Assembly: GCF_001642475.1 (NCBI RefSeq)
Contig: NW_019173939.1
Coordinates: forward strand, 124,001-188,000
Length of the DNA stretch: 64,000 nt
DNA from: Fonsecaea monophora
Lineage: Eukaryota > Ascomycota > Eurotiomycetes > Chaetothyriales > Herpotrichiellaceae
Reading direction: 5' to 3'
Shown piece by piece: positions 51,114 to 62,271 of the stretch. Position 1 is the first letter of the stretch. Every line of letters begins with the position of its first letter. The notes below the pieces were generated by a model, which was not told the DNA's origin, searched no databases, and saw only the letters and a list, made by a program, of their open reading frames with translations. Position numbers and translations under genes: made by a program.

Positions 51114-52562
51114 ATGGACACGGCCGCACTCCCTGTGATTCAGCAGGTAGAATCTCATAACCAACCACAGCAAGACGTGGTTCCTCTAGCCGAGGGTGAC
51201 ACAATACCAATACAGACCAGCTCCGAGGCCAAAGCAGCAGCTGCCATTAACATTCACAAAGAAGCCTATGCCTACGGCGATGCTGAGCAACAGATCACAA
51301 CACTTGATGTTGACGAGGCAGAACCAGGCCATGGACCAAACGACACTTTTCCTGAAGGCGGCCTTCAAGCCTGGCTTGTCCTGACTGGTGCATTCCTCGC
51401 TCTCTTTGCTTCCTTTGGGTTTATGGTGTCTATTGGAACAATCCAAGAACACCTTCAGATGCACCAGCTATCGGCCTACACATCCCGCGACATCGGCTGG
51501 ATTCCTTCTGTATTTGTCTACTTGGCTCTCGGATTGGGCATCTGGGTTGGACCTCTCTTCGACCGGTACGGCCCACGGTGGATTGCATTGATAGGGAGTA
51601 TAAGTTATGTGGTCATGGTCTTTTTGTTAGCAGAATGTCAAAAGTACTGGCAGTTTCTACTGTGCCTCGGATTCCTAGGTGGCATTGCTGGCGCAACTTT
51701 GACTACGACTGGTTTGGCTGTGGTCAGCCATTGGTTCAAGCGAAGGAGAGGTCTCGCGCATGGAATCGCAATGGTGGGGTCGAGCTTTGGCGGCGTCACG
51801 ATCCCTCTGATCCTGAGGGCCACGCTCCCTAAATATGGATACGCGTGGTCTATGCGTATCCTGGGGTTTTTGTTCCTAGCATGCTTGGTCCTCGCAAATG
51901 CGTTGATGAAGCCGCGCTTGCCGCCGTCTGCTGAAGCACGGAAGAAAGCAATCATATCGTTGGGACTATTTGGGGACTTGAAATTCACCTTCCTTACCAT
52001 CAGCGTCTTTGGGTTTGAAATTGTTTTGTTTGGTGCGCTGGGCATTCTCCCGACATACGCGAACTACGGCGACAAGTTCCCGCCGGACACAGGGTTTTAT
52101 ATCATATCAGTCCTCAATGCCTCGTCCTGTTTCGGACGGATCATCCCGGGCTACATATCCGACTTTGTGGGCCGCTTCAACACCCTCCTCTTCATGATCC
52201 TCTTCACCTTGATCCTCATGGTCGCCGTCTGGCTCCCACTAGGCCACACCTCCCTGGCTGCGCTCTACGTCTTCGCCGCATTCTTTGGCTTCGGCACTGG
52301 CTCGTGGATGGCCTTGACCCCGGCATGCATAGGTCAGCTCTGCGAGGCGGATCAGTTCGGACGGTTCTACGGCACATCCTATTTCATCGGCAGCCTTGCG
52401 GCTCTCGTCTGTATCCCCATCAGTGGTGAGCTGGTAGAGGCGGCTGGTCCACAGATCATGGTCGGGTTCATGTGTGTCGTCGCGGGAGTGAGCATGGGGA
52501 CGTTCATACTCAGTCGATGGGCGTGTTTGGGTTGGAGGTGGCGGTGGATGGCCAAGGTATAA
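51114..52562 (+). CDS. MFS monocarboxylate-transporter-like protein
   Basis: The first ATG is at 51114, giving 482 residues in one exon (an upstream in-frame TTG is not a start). A roughly 80-residue cytosolic N-terminus precedes FPEGGLQAWLVLTGAFLALF, the typical DGGxGW-like entry of the monocarboxylate porter (SLC16/Mch) family. About twelve hydrophobic helices follow, with SHWFKRRRGLAHGIAMVGSS in the loop after helix 4 and FGRIIPGYISDFVGRFN before helix 8. It is expected in the plasma or vacuolar membrane. Fungal members carry carboxylates, riboflavin or other acids; the substrate is not readable here. Confidence 0.88.
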   Translation: MDTAALPVIQQVESHNQPQQDVVPLAEGDTIPIQTSSEAKAAAAINIHKEAYAYGDAEQQITTLDVDEAEPGHGPNDTFPEGGLQAWLVLTGAFLALFASFGFMVSIGTIQEHLQMHQLSAYTSRDIGWIPSVFVYLALGLGIWVGPLFDRYGPRWIALIGSISYVVMVFLLAECQKYWQFLLCLGFLGGIAGATLTTTGLAVVSHWFKRRRGLAHGIAMVGSSFGGVTIPLILRATLPKYGYAWSMRILGFLFLACLVLANALMKPRLPPSAEARKKAIISLGLFGDLKFTFLTISVFGFEIVLFGALGILPTYANYGDKFPPDTGFYIISVLNASSCFGRIIPGYISDFVGRFNTLLFMILFTLILMVAVWLPLGHTSLAALYVFAAFFGFGTGSWMALTPACIGQLCEADQFGRFYGTSYFIGSLAALVCIPISGELVEAAGPQIMVGFMCVVAGVSMGTFILSRWACLGWRWRWMAKV

Positions 52563-52880
52563 GCAAAGGTAGTAGACAAAAACGAATGACTATGTCAAGA
52601 TGTGATATTGTGTATAGTCGTATATATGCTGCCATGTTCAAGTCTATGTCTATATCTATATTCTGTGCACAACCCTTCCTGGGCTGGATCCTGTACAAAG
52701 ACAACTCATCCGCGTGCGTCGGATATAATTAGAGGAGAAGATATGGTGTATCAGTTGATTCATTTCTGTCAGATGCTGCCCTTTGCCCTGGATTTGCAAA
52801 ATATGTAGCTGGACAACCCACGGCGATTCGCACCATTCCGTCTGTGCTGGAGTTCTAGTACCACCTTTCGCTCGTCCTTG
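52563..52880. other. Short convergent intergenic region
   Basis: The tails of two transporter genes meet across 318 bp of A/T-richer sequence. No gene was seen. Confidence 0.5.
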
Positions 52881-54255
52881 TCATACATTGTTGTTTGGAG
52901 GCTTCTGATAACGCTTGTTCCCCCTGGCAATGGTGATTGCAGGGTATATGAGCAGCAGACCGCCCAAGAGACTGGCAGCACCTCCAAAGGCTTGGCCGTG
53001 CGCGTAGTCGTCCGTGGCCGTGTTGACGAGAGCACCGGCAATGGGGCCGCCGATCAAACCTGCAAAAGCGGAGCCAGACCATGCCATGCCGGTCCTTGCG
53101 CCCACGACACTCGGCGACGGTGACAGCAGAGGAACCACCGCGGCGGGGATGGCGACTGTGATGCCTGCCATGAAGCCCACCAGCACGGCCCAGACGGTGA
53201 CGCCGGGGACGTTGTGGATCCCGATCCACGCCAATATCAATACGCCGAGACCGATGCCGCCAGCTACGAGGACAACCGCGGGGCCGAATTTGTGCGCGAC
53301 GAAGGCAGGGAGGATTCGGCCGGCGAAACTGCCCGCGTTCAGAATGGCTAGCAGATAAAATGCGTACGAGACGTTCGTTTTGACGGAGAACTGGGCGTAT
53401 GGCGTAATGTAGATCAAAGGCACCCAATATCCTAGGAAGACAAAGAATAAGCCGACCAAAAGGACGACGAACGGCGGCTCTTTGAGGGCTGAAGGGTCGA
53501 ACAGCTGTCCCTGGAGGCGTCTGTGCCTTGGATCTGGCTGGAGCAGGAAGAAGGCAGCTATTACCATGCCCAACATGATGAACCCGAATATGCGGTTGGT
53601 CCACCCGAAGCCGATCTCGGGTTGTAAGTGACGAAACATGATGGGCAGCACGATGCCTCCAACGGCTGCTCCAGAAGATGATCCTCCGATCGCAAGTGGT
53701 CGTTGCTTAGCGTTGAATGTCTGGCTGATGACGGCTATCGAGGGTATGTATAGCATTCCATTACCTGGGACACCCGTCAGTACGGTACCATAACAATTTG
53801 CTTATGGCCAAGTACTTACCGAATCCAATACAGACGCCCTGGGCCAGAATGATCTGATAGTATTCCTTGGCAAGGCTGAGCATCATGAAGCCGAATGTGA
53901 CCAGTGAACCCCCGACAACCAACAACGTTCGAATGTAGCCTCTGTCATAAAGAGCCCCAGAGACAATTCCCGTCAGTCCCATCAAGGACACCTGAAGAGT
54001 GCCAACCCATGATATGACGGATGGCGTATGAGAGGCCAACAAGTCCTTCTGATAAAAAGCTTGATAGGCACTGAATGAGGAGGCAACACCCCAGGTGATG
54101 AAGAAGACGAAAAAGCACCCTATAATCCTGCAGGTCGCGGTGAAATCCCGCTTGCTCTCATGGATATTACCGTCAGGCGCATGGTCAGTTGGTGCAGGCG
54201 GCTCGCCGAGAGGGATGCTCAGGGCAGAGTTCTCCCCATCTTCCTCCTGTGTCAT
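52881..54255 (-). CDS. Second MFS monocarboxylate-transporter-like protein
   Basis: Two exons, 53820-54255 and 52881-53764, with a 55-nt intron (G|GTAAGT...CTGACG...CCCAG|GT) give 439 residues; the join reads CIGFGNGMLYIPSIAVISQT. About twelve hydrophobic helices. The N-terminus, RDFTATCRIIGCFFVFFITW, enters helix 1 without a long cytosolic leader. SQTFNAKQRPLAIGGSSSGAA is the loop after helix 4 and SFAGRILPAFVAHKFG precedes helix 8, as in fungal Mch-type porters. It differs enough from the neighbouring 51.1-kb transporter that the two are not a recent tandem duplication. Substrate unknown. Confidence 0.87.
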
Positions 54256-54830
54256 GTCCTCTTGACTAACTCTCTTGACAGGCGTTTGACAAACCTCATA
54301 CTGAAAGAGGAAGAGAGAGAAAGAGAGTGATTGATGGAGGAGAAATGATTCTTACATTTAGATCGGCACTTATCAACGGCTCCAGATGCCGTGATACTAG
54401 CGCCATTCACGGAGCCTGACACTTCCCCCGGAGATCCTTAAAGCAGCGACACCGGCGGCGAGGTTTTCCGCTGCCTTGGCAGGGACCGAAGTGCGGCTCT
54501 CGAATGGGGCCTTCGAGGTCTGTTCGCGTCTGCTACTGTTACTGCTGTTCTGCTGCCACCAATTCTGCGAACGACCATCAGCCCCGTCACTTCGTCCTCA
54601 GCCTTGAGGTCAGCCTCACTTCGATCACGACGCGAACTTCCTTGTTATTTCACAAGACAACAAACGGACGTCTGCAGTCACCACCGAACCTGCATTGTCA
54701 TGTGAATTTTCCTTGCCTGTTTAATCGACCATTAGAGAACCCTCTCGACCACAGATTTCAGCTGTGCCCAAAATCCTCCTTGACTTAGCCTCAAACCATC
54801 ACGTTTGCGTTCACTCCCACGATCATCAAG
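54256..54830. promoter_or_regulatory. Divergent promoter between the second transporter and pab2
   Basis: The starts at 54255 (-) and 54831 (+) face away across 575 bp. The interval next to pab2 is pyrimidine-rich. No gene was seen. Confidence 0.4.
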
Positions 54831-55717
54831 ATGCCTGACGAACATGATGTCAAAGATGAACACAAAGAGAGCCATGAAGATGGTGGTGAAGAAGAAGAAG
54901 TGAGCATCTCCCACTAATTACTCCACCGTCCTATACTCGGTTGATCTGTGCTCACATGTGTCGACAGGAAGAGATTGCAGCGATGAAGAGACGCGTCGCC
55001 GAGATGGAGTCGGAAGCGGCCAAACTTCGCGAAATGCAAAGCCACCTCGAACAATCCTCGGAGACTATGCCTAGGGAAGACAGAGAAGATGTGGACGCGC
55101 GCAGCATCTTTGTCGGCAATGTGGACTACGGCGCAACTCCTGAAGAGATTCAAGCACATTTCGCCAGCGGCCCAGGGACGATAAACAGAGTCACCATCCT
55201 CCTGGACAAGTTCACTGGTCATCCAAAGGGGTGGGTCTAAAATAAACTCCAAGCACTATTATGCATAAGGCTTGTTCAAGAGCTGGATGCTATTCTTTCA
55301 AGACCCTCAAGAAAAAATCATTTCATGCTGCCTGGCAAGAGATGGATTGCTAATGGAACTATCGCGCAGGTATGCATATGTGGAATTCTCAGATCCAGGA
55401 CTGGTGGCTCAAGCATTGGTGCTCAATGAAAGTGTCTTCCGTGGCCGCAATCTCAAGGTCAGTTCCGAGTCCTGGTCTAGGTTTTCTAAGATGGTGCTGA
55501 CAAGATACTTCAGGTGGTTCCAAAGCGCACAAATCTTCCAGGCATGACTCGAGGCAGAGGAAGAGGGGGTCCTGCTCGTGGTGCTCGAGGAGGCTTCGGC
55601 GGACGAGGAGGCTTTGGAGGAGGCTATGGGGGATTTGCTGGCGGAGGCTATGGTGCTCCACGTGGGGGCCCTCGCGGCGGCTTCCGAGGCCGTGGCCGTG
55701 GATTTGCACCGTACTGA
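54831..55717 (+). CDS. pab2: Nuclear poly(A)-binding RRM protein, Pab2/PABPN1-type
   Basis: Four exons: 54831-54899, 54968-55230, 55370-55457 and 55514-55717; introns of 68, 139 and 56 nt. They join to 207 residues. An acidic N-terminus (HEDGGEEEEEEI) leads into a coiled-coil segment (MKRRVAEMESEAAKLREMQ), then one RRM with RNP2 SIFVGNVDYG and RNP1 KGYAYVEF, the latter formed across an intron, and a C-terminal RGG/GGF-rich tail (RGRGRGGPARGARGGFGGRG) ending GRGRGFAPY. Acidic arm, coiled coil, RRM and RGG tail in this order is the layout of S. pombe Pab2 and human PABPN1, which bind poly(A) in the nucleus and act in RNA decay and 3'-end processing. The Arg/Gly tail is a likely methyltransferase target. 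Confidence 0.93.
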
Positions 55718-56754
55718 GAAGAGACTGAGAAACCCTTCTTATTCTCGGCTTCACTCAAGTCCTCTGCGACATAGCACGCGACACTGCTCAAGGTCATGGA
55801 GGTCCACGACGGAGGCAACAAGAATGCAAGCAGCGTTCATGCTGGGATTTTTCGGCATATTGGAACCGAGAATTGGTCAACTGCGACTTGTCATTTATTT
55901 CGAATGGCATACAGTCAGTAATGGCACTTGACTTCTTGGGCTGCTCGGATCGATATTGGACGGGGACCAGGCCGAAAGCCTTTTGTAAGATTTATGGAAT
56001 CAATATGGACAGAGATTGAGGACGCCACTGCAAAAGGCGACCAAATCTCTCTACAATTGAGAACAATATGGAGATTAATAATGACTTGGGGGATTTGGTC
56101 TTGATGTGCGGAATGTTTCTTCGCCCTCAAATTCCGGTATGTGGTGTTTGATATATAAACCGATGGGGTTCATCGACGTTTTGGTGGTGGTCGGTATGAT
56201 GTAAGCCTTGGTTACCTTTTGGTCTCGTCCCAGAGTCTTGTCCCGGTCAAAATCCACCCACCAAGACTTGAACCTCCGTCCCGCCTGAAGATTATCGACC
56301 TTCGCTCTACCCTCAGATTGGCAGCACCGTAAGATACCATCGAGACTGCGGCTGCTGCTGCCATTGCAACAGTGGCATTATTGGTAATTACGCCTCTTCA
56401 GCTATTACACAATCATGACTTGAGCGAGGTGGAACCTGTCCTTGCCCGTCCTCTTCCGCAAACCTCTTAGCGCCTCACACTCTGTCGAGCTGCGCCTCGT
56501 TGACTCTCCAAACCCGCCGCTCATTCACCCATTAAGTCACTTGCGAATACGATCCGGGCAACGTTCTGCGACCCCTGCGGACATCAAGTCCATCAACTAC
56601 CTTTGATTCTACGCATATTGTTATTGTCTCTGTCAAGCCAATATTGCTGGGTTGTCCTCTCTATAACAGATCCTTCCCCCAAGTTACCCCGCCGCACGAG
56701 AGCTGTCCGCAGGCTGCGAACCCTGGGGCGCTTCCCAGTGGCTGATCAACCAAG
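55718..56754. promoter_or_regulatory. Promoter and leader region of the Rsp5/HulA gene
   Basis: About 1 kb holding the 3' end of pab2 and the upstream region of the E3 ligase gene. On the minus strand at about 56262-56330 a GGTAGAGC ... GGTTCAAGT arrangement looks like tRNA boxes, but the acceptor and T stems do not pair. No gene is supportable. Confidence 0.4.
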
Positions 56755-59610
56755 ATGCCTGAAGCAAATCTGCCTGCGTTCGTGTCCCTGTGTACTTATT
56801 GTTGCGAGGAGATGCTAACGGCGAGGGTACAGAGAGCCTAATCTGCGAGTCACAAGTATGGCTCTATTACTCCCAGTTCGCCCATCCGTCCCATGAAACT
56901 AACCTTTTCCAGTCATCGCGGCTGATGGCCTGTATAAAAGAGATGTGTTCAGTGAGTGTCGATATACACCGAACAGCAAAGATGTGGTTACTGAGAACAT
57001 TCAGGATTCCCCGACCCCTTTGCCGTCGCAACCATTTCGGGAGAACAAACAAAGACAACTTCGGTCATCAGGAAAACATTGAATCCCTACTGGAATGAAG
57101 TCTTTGATATGTGGGTAACAAGCGGTCATTGACTGTGGGGACACAATATTGACTACTTGGCAGGAGAGTCACAGAGGATAGCATACTGGCGATTCAAATC
57201 TTCGACCAAAAGAAGTTCAAGAAGAAGGACCAAGGCTTCCTTGGTGTCATCAATATCCGCATCGGCGATGTCATTGACCTGGAGATGGGGGGCGACGGTA
57301 TACCCAGTATCTTCTACCGTGTTGAAACACATACTAACCCGTGGTTAGAGATGCTTACGAGGGATCTTAAGAAGTCCACTGACAACCTCGTCGTCCATGG
57401 CAAGTTGATCGTGAATTTATCCACCAATCTCTCCAGCCCTCCTCCTCAGCAAAATCGACCACCCCCAAGCACCGCTTCTAGCGTAAATGGCTCCAACCCA
57501 TATGCTGGAAGCAGCACCAACGTCAACCAGCCATTGCCCATTCGGTCTAGAAGCCCGGCGACGCGAACTGCTACTTCTGGCTCCGGAGATGCGAGATCAT
57601 CCAACACGGCAGTCAATGGAAGTAGTACCCCCCAACCAAACGGTGCCGGTGCCGGGAGATCTGGAGGCTTCAGCTCTTTTGAAGACAGTCAAGGCCGTTT
57701 GCCAGCTGGATGGGAGCGGAGAGAAGACAACCTGGGCCGCACTTATTATGTTGATCATAACACTAGAACCACGACCTGGACTAGGCCTTCCAACCACATG
57801 AGCGAGACCGAAGCACGTAACCGCGTGGAGGCCAACATGCAGATGGAACGTACACGACACCAAAACCGTATGCTTCCAGAGGATCGTACGGGAGCCAACT
57901 CCCCGAACTTGCAGGAATCGCGTGGCTCACCTCAGCAACCGAATGCGGTGTCCATGATGGCTACAGGGGCAACAACCGCCGGGACTGGCGAACTTCCTGC
58001 TGGTTGGGAACAAAGGCACACTCCCGAAGGGCGAGCTTATTTTGTTGACCACAATACTCGAACCACAACCTGGGTGGATCCTAGAAGACAGCAGTATATT
58101 AGGATGTACGGCAATAACCCGTCTGGGAACAACACCACCATCCAACAGCAGCCGGTCTCGCAATTGGGACCATTGCCTAGTGGGTGGGAAATGCGTTTGA
58201 CCAACACCGCGCGGGTATACTTCGTGGACCACAACACCAAGACCACGACCTGGGATGATCCAAGACTGCCCTCTTCCTTGGATCAGGGCGTGCCGCAATA
58301 CAAGCGTGACTTCAGGCGGAAGCTGATCTACTTCCGTTCGCAACCTGCATTGAGGATTCTTTCCGGCCAATGCCACATCAAAGTCCGCCGTGGCGCCATT
58401 TTTGAGGACTCGTATGCTGAAATCATGCGCCAAAGCGCAACCGACCTCAAAAAACGACTAATGATCAAGTTTGATGGGGAAGACGGTCTGGATTATGGTG
58501 GTCTTTCTCGGTAAGAAACCTTCTTTTGAGATTGTTGTCCTTCACATTGCTAACACTTGACTAGCGAGTTCTTCTTCCTCCTTTCACATGAAATGTTCAA
58601 TCCATTCTACTGTCTATTCGAATACTCAGCACACGACAATTATACACTACAAATCAATCCTCACTCCGGTATCAACCCAGAGCACTTGAACTACTTCAAA
58701 TTCATTGGGCGAGTGGTTGGTCTTGCGATCTTCCATCGTCGATTCCTAGATTCCTTCTTCATTGGAGCATTCTACAAGATGATGCTGAGAAAGAAAGTCA
58801 CCATCAACGACATGGAGGGTGTTGACGAAGAATATCACAAGAACTTGACATGGATGCTTGAAAATGACATCACCGACGTTCTCGATCAGACCTTTTCAAT
58901 TGAGGACGAACAGTTTGGCGAAACAAAGACAATTGACCTGAAACCCGGTGGTCGAGACATTGCGGTCACTAACGAAAACAAGAGAGAATATGTCGAGTGA
59001 GTGTCAATTCCACTTTCCCGACTAAAGGGTAATATTCTAACCTTCATCCAGGCTTCTCACCGAGTGGAAAATCCAGAAGCGGGTTGAAGAACAATTCAAT
59101 GCCTTCATCACTGGTTTTAATGAACTTATCCCCGCTGACCTTGTGAATGTCTTCGACGAGCGCGAACTCGAGCTTTTGATTGGCGGTATCGCCGACATTG
59201 ACGTGGACGATTGGAAGAAACACACCGACTATCGCGGATACCAAGAGCAAGATGAGGTGATCCAAAACTTCTGGAAGGTAATCCGGTCATGGGACGCTGA
59301 GCAGAAGTCTCGCCTGCTCCAATTTGCTACAGGCACAAGTCGAATTCCTGTCAATGGATTCAAGGATTTACAGGGCAGCGATGGCCCTAGAAGATTTACG
59401 ATCGAGAAGGCGGGTGAGATCAACGCGTTGCCAAAGAGCCATACTTGGTATGTTTAGCCCTCTATTCTCGTCTCTCAGACTCGTGGATCAATCTGCTGAC
59501 CAAAATACAGCTTCAACCGCCTCGATCTCCCACCATACAAGACCTATGATGCCCTCCAGAGCAAACTATCCACCGCTGTGGAGGAAACGCTGGGCTTTGG
59601 CCAAGAGTAA
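56755..59610 (+). CDS. hulA: NEDD4-family HECT E3 ubiquitin ligase Rsp5/HulA
   Basis: Nine exons: 56755-56777, 56833-56855, 56913-56951, 57005-57110, 57164-57297, 57349-58510, 58565-58996, 59052-59447 and 59511-59610, with eight introns of 51-63 nt, all restoring the frame; total 804 residues. The N-terminal C2 domain (about 8-125; NLRVTIIAADGLYKRDVF, FPDPFAVATISGEQTKTT, NPYWNEVFDM) binds phospholipids. Three WW domains follow (about 226-255, 324-354 and 384-415; each LPxGWE...YFVDHNT...TTTW.DP). The HECT domain runs from about 440 to the end, with the catalytic site KSHTCFNRLDLPPY at Cys772. Rsp5 ubiquitinates membrane transporters and other proteins via PPxY adaptors. The first donor (GC|GTTCGT) is weak, but the resulting MPEANLPAEPNLRVT fits family N-termini. 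Confidence 0.94.
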
Positions 59611-60342
59611 ATGGAATCATTGTTGTCCCACGTCGGCCAGCATTGCTGCTGTCGATCCGAAAAACAAGATGAAACGAGCAGTGGCTGGCTATACACATGG
59701 CCTGTTTGGCCATTTATGGTTATTACGGAATCACAACGAAGCTAGAATATCAAGTGTGGCTGTGGGATGTGAAGACTTTTCTTTGCAATCCAGTGAACAG
59801 TGGGCCGAATTGGATGGGAGGCAAGTGTGGTTTCTTGGTCGAGCAATCCGCTTGGACTGGTAGAAAGGTGGTTGAAGCCATTGTTTTGGGCCTCCCTTCG
59901 TGCAATCTGCGCTTGTACAGGTCTCTGCGGTCTCCAGACCGCGAGTGATGAGTCGCGAAGAGCAAAAGAGGTGTCCTTGTCTACTGTCGTCTCTCGGTTG
60001 GGGCTCGGTAACGTGTGAGTTGGAGTCTGTCAGACAGAATTGTCAAGCAGGAGGTTGGAAGCTGGCGCATCGAGGTTGTGAATAACTGGCAGGAAACGAG
60101 GGCGAGGGGGTCTAAAATTGCTTGAACCTCTATATAAATTCATTCCATCGACATCTGCGCAGTATCATAAGTTTGATGCCACTAGGCATACGAGGTCATC
60201 ATGAGGCAAAAGGACTCGGCCAGCTCTTCACACACGTATATCCATTTGAGTCACGCGACGCTTCGAGAAAGCAGTGGTCCAATGTTCGTGGGCTTTTACA
60301 CCTGATACACGCCTGTTCGCAGCCTTTGTTCCTAGCTCCTTT
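59611..60342. other. Convergent 3' regions of hulA and the PPPY gene
   Basis: About 730 bp between two stop codons. Small ORFs on both strands lack domain content. Confidence 0.45.
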
Positions 60343-62271
60343 CTAAGGCCACACCCACCCGTTTGCAGTATAGGGCGGCGGTTGGTCCTCGGCGGCTTCC
60401 TCGGGTTCTTGCTGTGAGTCAGCCTCACTGTTCAATGACGGGTCAGGAAGCGCTTCCTCGGCTCGCTCAGCTTGCACGGGGTGAGCCGGTAAAGAAAGAG
60501 TGACTGTGCTGGCGTTCTTTTGATCCTTGTCGTCATTTGATGCCTCAGGGGGGAGGCATGAACTGGAGTGTCCCTGTGACGATGATGATGATGCATCGGC
60601 GTGCGCCTGCGCTGGCGATGATTCTCTGTCTTGCCTCATCTTCCCTTTCAGGGTGGACTCGGCTTCATCATCGGGGGTAGATTTATTTGGCGGGTTGGCG
60701 CTGGTGCCGCCCCATCTTCGCAAACTTGTGAGCTCGTAATCGCCCGGATCTGCTTCTGATGACTCGGGCGAGCTCTGGGGCATCAAGTCACCACCATCCT
60801 CGGCGACCAGGACCGTCTCGCCGCTAATGAGCTCAGGCACCTGCTTGATGAAGGAGCGGCCTTTGCGTTTGATGGCTGCTTCGCCTTCTCGATCGAGTGA
60901 TTGTCTGCGGTGCTCCTTAATTGCATCCTGGACATTCCAGACACACATCACTTTGTGGTATTCTTCCACGCTGGCGTCAAATCCATACTCGTCACGCATC
61001 CTCTGTTCAGTGTCTTGATAACTCAGCTTTTCTACCAGGAGGTGTTCAAGGACAACCGCTCTCAATGTGCACCATTTTGTTATGTGCTCCTCTGACAAGC
61101 GAGGGAGCGCCCGTGACAACGATGTGAGGTCCTCTGCCTTTTCTGCATTGGTCCGGGCGAATCGCATGCGGCCGCCTTCGATATTATCGCGAGAGTTGAG
61201 TTGCGTAGGCGGAGGGACCCGCTCACAACGTCCTCTCATCTCCAAAAGGAACTCCCTGGTGTACCTCCAGTAGCCTCTCTTGGAGTCGTAGACCGCGTCG
61301 CCGCTCGGCGCAGCGGACTCGGACATGTAGCTCCGATAGTTGATGGTGTCAAGATGCCTGACGAACTGCGGCAGATCTGCATCTGGATCGTCTTTGACGG
61401 CTTCATCGCCACGCATCTCCCTGCGTGACATCCTCATCAATTTCAGCCGTCTCCGGTTGTACTCTTCCAAGTCTGCCCGACGCGACGCAGCGTTTCGCGC
61501 TCTTGCTTCAATCATCTTCTGGTTCCAGTGGTATCGGGTCGTGCCTCCGATTTGCCTGGGCAAGCCTTTGTTGCACCAGAGACAGATTCTCCTTTTGTCT
61601 TTGTCGTCTGCGTCAAGAGGCTGCTTACAGTCTTGACCATGGCACTCGGTTTCGGCGGATGACACAGCCTCCCAGTTTTGGGCATCTTTACACTCAATGC
61701 AGAGCCACCCGTCGTCCTTGAGCGTACAAACGCAGTAATCTCTCGTACTGCCTTCAGGGTCGTACCACTTTCTCTTTGACATTGGCTTCGACTCCGAAGG
61801 GCCAGCAAGCGGGAAGCGTTGCGTTCTGCTTGGGTTTCCCGAATTCCAGCAATCTTTGCAGAGATGCCGGACCCTGTTCTGGAATGTATTCTCGTGGCCT
61901 CGGGCGAAAGAGGAACGGACAATGCAAGCGTCGCAAATGGGTCTCGAGCAATACCGGCAAGGCTTGGGCTCGGGACCTTTTGTGTGGATGAGGGAAGAGC
62001 ATTCGAAAGGCGACCGGTCCTTGAGGCGTTGCCAGTAAGGTGTCGCATGTTGGCCGATGTTCAGTTCCGGACGTATGCAATGAGACTCCTGTGGCATGGA
62101 CGTTGTGTCGGGCATTTCGAACCCGTGAAGCACACATCGCAGGGTAACGTTCAGCCGAGCCAGGGCGATGAGATCGCCCACAGGAAGATTTTGGCTCAAG
62201 GCGCAGGCAATTGGCCATAATGAGAGCAGTGACTCCAGACTGGGGGAGGGAGTCCGTTCCGCTGCAGCCAT
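60343..62271 (-). CDS. Unknown Cys-rich protein with N-terminal F-box-like segment and C-terminal PPPY motif
   Basis: A 642-residue intronless ORF from ATG 62271 to TAG 60343. Residues about 27-50 (LPVGDLIALARLNVTLRCVL) look like an F-box-type helix start. Three Cys clusters follow: CRYCSRPICDACI with HLCKDCW, CVCTLKDDGWLCIECKD, and CHGQDC with RRICLWCNKG; these could bind zinc. The middle is charged and helical (RRADLEEYNRRRLKLMRM). A final disordered, acidic, Ser-rich region ends in DQPPPYTANGWVWP. PPPY matches the PPxY ligand of WW domains, and the neighbouring gene encodes a WW-containing E3. I do not know the family; an SCF-like adaptor, an Rsp5 adaptor or a substrate are all possible. 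Confidence 0.75.
   Translation of the reverse strand: MAAAERTPSPSLESLLSLWPIACALSQNLPVGDLIALARLNVTLRCVLHGFEMPDTTSMPQESHCIRPELNIGQHATPYWQRLKDRSPFECSSLIHTKGPEPKPCRYCSRPICDACIVRSSFARGHENTFQNRVRHLCKDCWNSGNPSRTQRFPLAGPSESKPMSKRKWYDPEGSTRDYCVCTLKDDGWLCIECKDAQNWEAVSSAETECHGQDCKQPLDADDKDKRRICLWCNKGLPRQIGGTTRYHWNQKMIEARARNAASRRADLEEYNRRRLKLMRMSRREMRGDEAVKDDPDADLPQFVRHLDTINYRSYMSESAAPSGDAVYDSKRGYWRYTREFLLEMRGRCERVPPPTQLNSRDNIEGGRMRFARTNAEKAEDLTSLSRALPRLSEEHITKWCTLRAVVLEHLLVEKLSYQDTEQRMRDEYGFDASVEEYHKVMCVWNVQDAIKEHRRQSLDREGEAAIKRKGRSFIKQVPELISGETVLVAEDGGDLMPQSSPESSEADPGDYELTSLRRWGGTSANPPNKSTPDDEAESTLKGKMRQDRESSPAQAHADASSSSSQGHSSSCLPPEASNDDKDQKNASTVTLSLPAHPVQAERAEEALPDPSLNSEADSQQEPEEAAEDQPPPYTANGWVWP

Noticed and set aside
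56262..56335. tRNA-like string on the minus strand (GGTAGAGC, a hairpin with loop TCGATAA, GGTTCAAGT)
   Set aside because: The anticodon-like stem pairs, but position 33 is C, the T stem has mismatches and no acceptor stem forms.
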